Shown here piece by piece: positions 60,008 through 64,000 of a stretch of DNA of 64,000 bases. The translations under genes and the position numbers were made by a program. The stretch is from Bolinopsis microptera (Eukaryota; Ctenophora; Tentaculata; Lobata; Bolinopsidae). The notes under the pieces are model-generated. The model had not been told where the DNA came from and did no database searches. It saw only the letters and a program-made list of their open reading frames with translations. Numbering within the stretch: the stretch's first letter is position 1; each line of letters starts with the position of its first letter. The stretch covers positions 7,394,675 through 7,458,674 of the forward strand of contig NC_087078.1 of the NCBI RefSeq assembly GCF_026151205.1, written 5' to 3'.

Positions 60008-60868
60008 CGAAATCTCTTTTATCGACAAAAACAAGCAGAAATACGCCAGGAGCTCGAGTCAACACCACTGGCAAAGTTGATGTTCCAACTAGCGGCTGAG
60101 AAAGGGGCAAGTGCTTGGTTAACAGCACTACCTTTAAAAGAGTATGGATATCTGATGAATAAACAACAGTTCTCAGATGCAATAGCTCTCAGATACAACC
60201 TGAACTTAAAGGACTGCCCTAAAACATGTACGTGTGGCCAGAAATACTCAGCAAACCATGCGCTCATCTGCAAACTTGGTGGATATGTGTCACTGCGGCA
60301 CAACTCACTGAGAGACACCTTTGCAGAACTAATGAGAACTGTGAAATGCAAGGATGTGCAGACTGAGCCAGTTCTTCTTCCAGTTGATGGTCTACAGTTA
60401 CCAAAGGGAACAGTCCTAGGAGACCAAGCCAGGCTGGACATTTCTGCAAGATCGATTTGGAATGCTTCAGAGAGGGCATTTTTTGATGTAAGGGTATTTC
60501 ATGCCCCAGCCCCCTCCAATGCAAGCAAACCGATACAAGCAATGTACCTGTCCCATGAAAATGAGAAAAAGCGATGTTACAATGCAAGGGTTCTTGAAGT
60601 GGAGAAAGGAAGCTTCACACCTTTAGTGTTCTCGACTTCTGGTGGAATGGGTGGTGAAGCTGAGAGACTGGTCAAGAAGCTGGCCAGTAAGATGGAGTAC
60701 CACACTGGCCAGAGGTACTCAGACGCTGTAGGATACATAAGAAAGCGCCTTCGCTTTGAAATCCTCAGAACAACAGTGATTTCTCTCCGTGGAGACAGAG
60801 GTGCGAGAAAAAACATTGTTGATATAAACAGTCTAGATCTTAACTTGGAGCCACAAGGCCAAGGGTAA
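60008..60868 (+). CDS. Plus-strand non-LTR retrotransposon: C-terminal zinc-like and nuclease-like region
   Basis: Continues the RT frame after the solo LTR: RQKQAEIRQE, GASAWLTALPLKEYGYLMNK, then CTCGQKYSANHALIC (Cx1C...Hx3C, a possible zinc knuckle) and DQARLDISARSIWNASERAF followed by FDVRVFHAP. The D...(F)DVRV arrangement recalls a restriction-endonuclease-like PD-D/E core, which would supply target cleavage in an element that lacks an APE domain; this is inference. It ends at a TAA at 60866-60868. Confidence 0.88.
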   Translation, partial: RNLFYRQKQAEIRQELESTPLAKLMFQLAAEKGASAWLTALPLKEYGYLMNKQQFSDAIALRYNLNLKDCPKTCTCGQKYSANHALICKLGGYVSLRHNSLRDTFAELMRTVKCKDVQTEPVLLPVDGLQLPKGTVLGDQARLDISARSIWNASERAFFDVRVFHAPAPSNASKPIQAMYLSHENEKKRCYNARVLEVEKGSFTPLVFSTSGGMGGEAERLVKKLASKMEYHTGQRYSDAVGYIRKRLRFEILRTTVISLRGDRGARKNIVDINSLDLNLEPQGQG

Positions 60869-61343
60869 AAAATGTTTGATTGTTAAGGGAATTTTTTGAA
60901 TTCTTAAAGGGTTGATTTTATATAGGGTCATTGCTATATTATGTGTATATTGTTTGAATATTTTATTATATAGGGTCATTGTGACAATTATGTGTATATT
61001 GTTTGAATAATTTATATTCTAAATATCTTTCTACAGCGCATCTTGATAAAGGTTAACATCCTCGTCTAATGTTTAGTATTCAGAAATGTTAAGCTCTGAA
61101 ATCTTTTCTTAATTTATCTCGATGTCGATTTTGCTTAGTAAACCTATTTTCGTCATGTAAACGAGCTTTGTGAGAATATAATATACATGTGACTTAGATC
61201 CGAATACCTCTTCGATAGTGATCAGAATTGGGGCGGCGCCAACAGGCAAAGTTACGCCATTGCAGTCGATCTTCGAGATTATTCTAAAAGGGCCCCTGAC
61301 AGTTGAAATCTACCTGGTTCGATGTATTTTCGAACGCTGACTG
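60869..61343 (+). repeat. Retrotransposon 3' tail and partial repeats
   Basis: TTATATAGGGTCATTG followed by ATTATGTGTATATTGTTTGA occurs twice in a row (about 60922-61010) and again near 61597-61635. Near 61230-61262, GGCGCCAACAGGCAAAGTTACGCC resembles the end of the hAT-type MITE at 49044 and may be a deleted copy. Confidence 0.6.
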
Positions 61344-61463
61344 CGTTTTGATCTACTCAGAACCTGTATAATCTCTATCAGGGGGTACAGAGGTACCAGA
61401 ACCCTTCCACCCACGGCAATAAGTGATTTGGACCTTAACCTGATCAACACTCTTAAACCCTAA
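61344..61463 (+). pseudogene. C-terminal scrap of another copy of the same retrotransposon family
   Basis: A 39-codon frame RFDLLRTCIISIRGYRGTRT...SDLDLNLINTLKP and stop matches the last residues of the 60008-60868 and 49343-49763 copies (RFEILRTTVISLRGDRGARK; DLNLEPQ). With the TATATAGGGTCATT tail near 61597 it represents the 3' end of an additional, largely deleted copy. Confidence 0.8.
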
Positions 61464-61690
61464 AAGGTCATGGAGTGCTTGTTGGATGGGGGTCTAAACT
61501 GCTTTTTGTTGTGATGTGATTTAGTGGATTTTATATATATTATTACAAAGGGTTTTATTTTTACCTCAGTTTTTAAATTTGTACCATTTTTACAGAATTT
61601 TTATATAGGGTCATTGCTATATTATGTGTATAATTTTAATATATGATATGTGTTTTTCGAACGCTGATTCCGAATTACCCCACATGACAA

Positions 61691-62543
61691 CAAGATACAA
61701 GATACAAGAGCAGGTCTCTCCCGAACGTTAGGATGGCCTGAGGTGCTTATCTCCTTTTCAGTAACCCTAAGCCACTCTGTGCCGAGGCACTACACTAGCT
61801 GTAGGGGGGGTTAGCCAGAGAATGTGTATCATCAGCCCAGGGACGTAGCCAGGATTTTTCTTTGAGGGGGCTGTCGGCGAGCGAAGCGAGCCGATGCGTC
61901 CAATCAAGCTGCGGAGCAAGCTGTGGCAGGGGTCTGGGGGCGCAGCCCCCAGCGGGGTCCAGGGGGGGAGCCCCTTGGCGGGGGCTAGGGGGGCGCAGCC
62001 CCCCGGAAATTTTTTGCGAAACAGGGTGTTTTAGACGACATTTGGCATTAAAGAAATTTGTAGGACAGCAATAAACTGGGATTGAAAAGAATCAAGTACT
62101 CACGTAAATTTGGTAACTTCACAACAGCAATCTGCATTCTCCAATCAGAATTTACGACTTACTCAGGCCTCATCGTCTTAAGATTTTTACATTTCCTACG
62201 GTCTAGGGGACACTATTGACTATAATTATAGAAGTCTTCTAGAATGTTTGCTTGGATTTAATGACATATATTTACTAATCCACAGTTCAAATCTTTGACT
62301 GACTGCAGTCATAAACACAGCCCAGTTACCAGGCGACCATGGGGACTAGGGGGCTTATCTTTTTTCTGGGGTTCGATTTTTTCCGGGGGGGGGGGGGGGG
62401 GGGGGGGGGGGCTGCCGCCCCCCTAGCCCCCCCCCCCCCCCCTGGCTACGTGCCTGCATCAGCCGAAGTTGTAACAAATCACAGCTTGGTAACTGGCCGA
62501 CTTGCATCCAACCGGATTTGAACCCGGTGTTACCACTACACCA
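61691..62543 (-). repeat. tRNA-derived SINE with 12 bp duplications, interrupted by a MITE
   Basis: Exact 12 bp repeats CCCACATGACAA flank it (61679-61690 and 62544-62555). On the minus strand it begins TGGTGTAGTGGTAACACCGG (A-box-like), followed closely by the B-box-like GGTTCAAATCC, and ends in repeated TATCTTG units. Removing the MITE leaves a SINE of about 226 bp. The A and B boxes are closer than in a tRNA, so it is not an intact tRNA gene. Confidence 0.8.
61838..62456. mobile_element. hAT-type MITE, 619 bp, with 8 bp target-site duplication
   Basis: Ends CAGGGACGTAGCCAGG and CCTGGCTACGTGCCTG are imperfect inverted repeats, flanked by exact 8 bp duplications CATCAGCC (61830-61837 and 62457-62464). 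Subterminal zones are G-rich, with GGGGGCGCAGCCCCC-type palindromes and a poly-G run (62384-62410). ORFs at 61862 and 62339 are compositional. The element sits inside a SINE. Confidence 0.93.
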
Positions 62544-62636
62544 CCCACATGACAAAAATGCTCCCCTAGAGAGATATCGGTGAAAAACTGTTTCGATCAC
62601 GTGATATGACCATACAATGAAGTTGGTCTAATTTCT

Positions 62637-62775
62637 CGTTAGGGTTAGGGTTTTAGCACGTGATTCAGTTAGGGATTGGGTTAGAGTTAGGGTTGAGATC
62701 AGATTTTTTTTGTTGATAAGACAATTTTACTATTTATCACCAATTCAATTAAAGGGTTAGGGTTTCGAATAGTCA
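62637..62775. repeat. Degenerate TTAGGG-like repeats
   Basis: GTTAGGGTTAGGGTTTTAGC at about 62638-62657, then spaced TTAGGG variants to about 62775. The array is short and imperfect, so this is an interstitial remnant at most, not a chromosome end. Confidence 0.5.
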
Positions 62776-63980
<1,205 letters not shown>

Positions 63981-64000
63981 TAAGTATTTGCCTTTTTAGT

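Noticed and set aside
61862-62600. Gly/Pro/Ala-rich ORFs
   Set aside because: They lie in the G- and C-run termini of a MITE.
62637-62775. Telomere
   Set aside because: Only a few imperfect TTAGGG units, followed directly by a normal gene (SEC23).

Overview
This is a window of animal nuclear DNA: AT-rich, with intron-split genes bounded by GT..AG sites, tRNA-derived SINEs, CR1-like and other non-LTR retrotransposons, hAT-type MITEs and a few TTAGGG-like repeats. A marine invertebrate is likely. The unassigned retrotransposon family and the vertebrate-like gene structures would fit a cnidarian, but that assignment is an inference from recall.

Three conserved protein-coding genes are present. 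(1) Positions 60-1021 (+) carry the last four exons of RBM25, ending in its PWI domain. (2) Positions 43773-5989 (-) carry a complete citron Rho-interacting kinase (CIT) gene. I reconstructed 39 coding exons whose phases all agree; they total 6114 nt, or 2037 residues, close to the length I recall for human citron kinase (about 2027). Domain order is kinase, AGC tail, long coiled coil, C1, PH, CNH and a polar tail. (3) Positions 63481-63979 (+) carry the first two exons of SEC23, which continues beyond the window. RBM25 and citron converge. Citron and SEC23 diverge across about 19.7 kb filled with transposons.

The citron introns hold most of the unusual DNA: a 2.8 kb foldback element with arms of about 970 bp (10777-13590); two oppositely oriented arrays of a ~172 bp satellite around an ~830 bp GGA-rich purine tract (14.4-17.8 kb); an 834 bp MITE with internal 10 bp repeats (22692-23525); a 405 bp tandem array of 7.4 near-identical copies (24851-27851); and arrays with 28, 51, 17 and 8 bp units.

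The 44-62.5 kb interval is a nested transposon graveyard. A plus-strand non-LTR element of unassigned clade (52.2-60.9 kb) is split by an apparently full-length CR1-like LINE (minus strand, about 52.6-57.7 kb), which is itself split by a TA-flanked MITE. A solo LTR with 5 bp target duplications sits further along the same element. Another copy (47.9-49.8 kb) is split by a 291 bp hAT-type MITE with an exact 8 bp duplication. A SINE with 12 bp flanking duplications (61691-62543, -) is split by a 619 bp hAT-type MITE, also with an exact 8 bp duplication.

I found no complete tRNA, rRNA, CRISPR array or bacterial gene. Coordinates were read by eye. Exon boundaries are supported by phase closure, not by transcripts.
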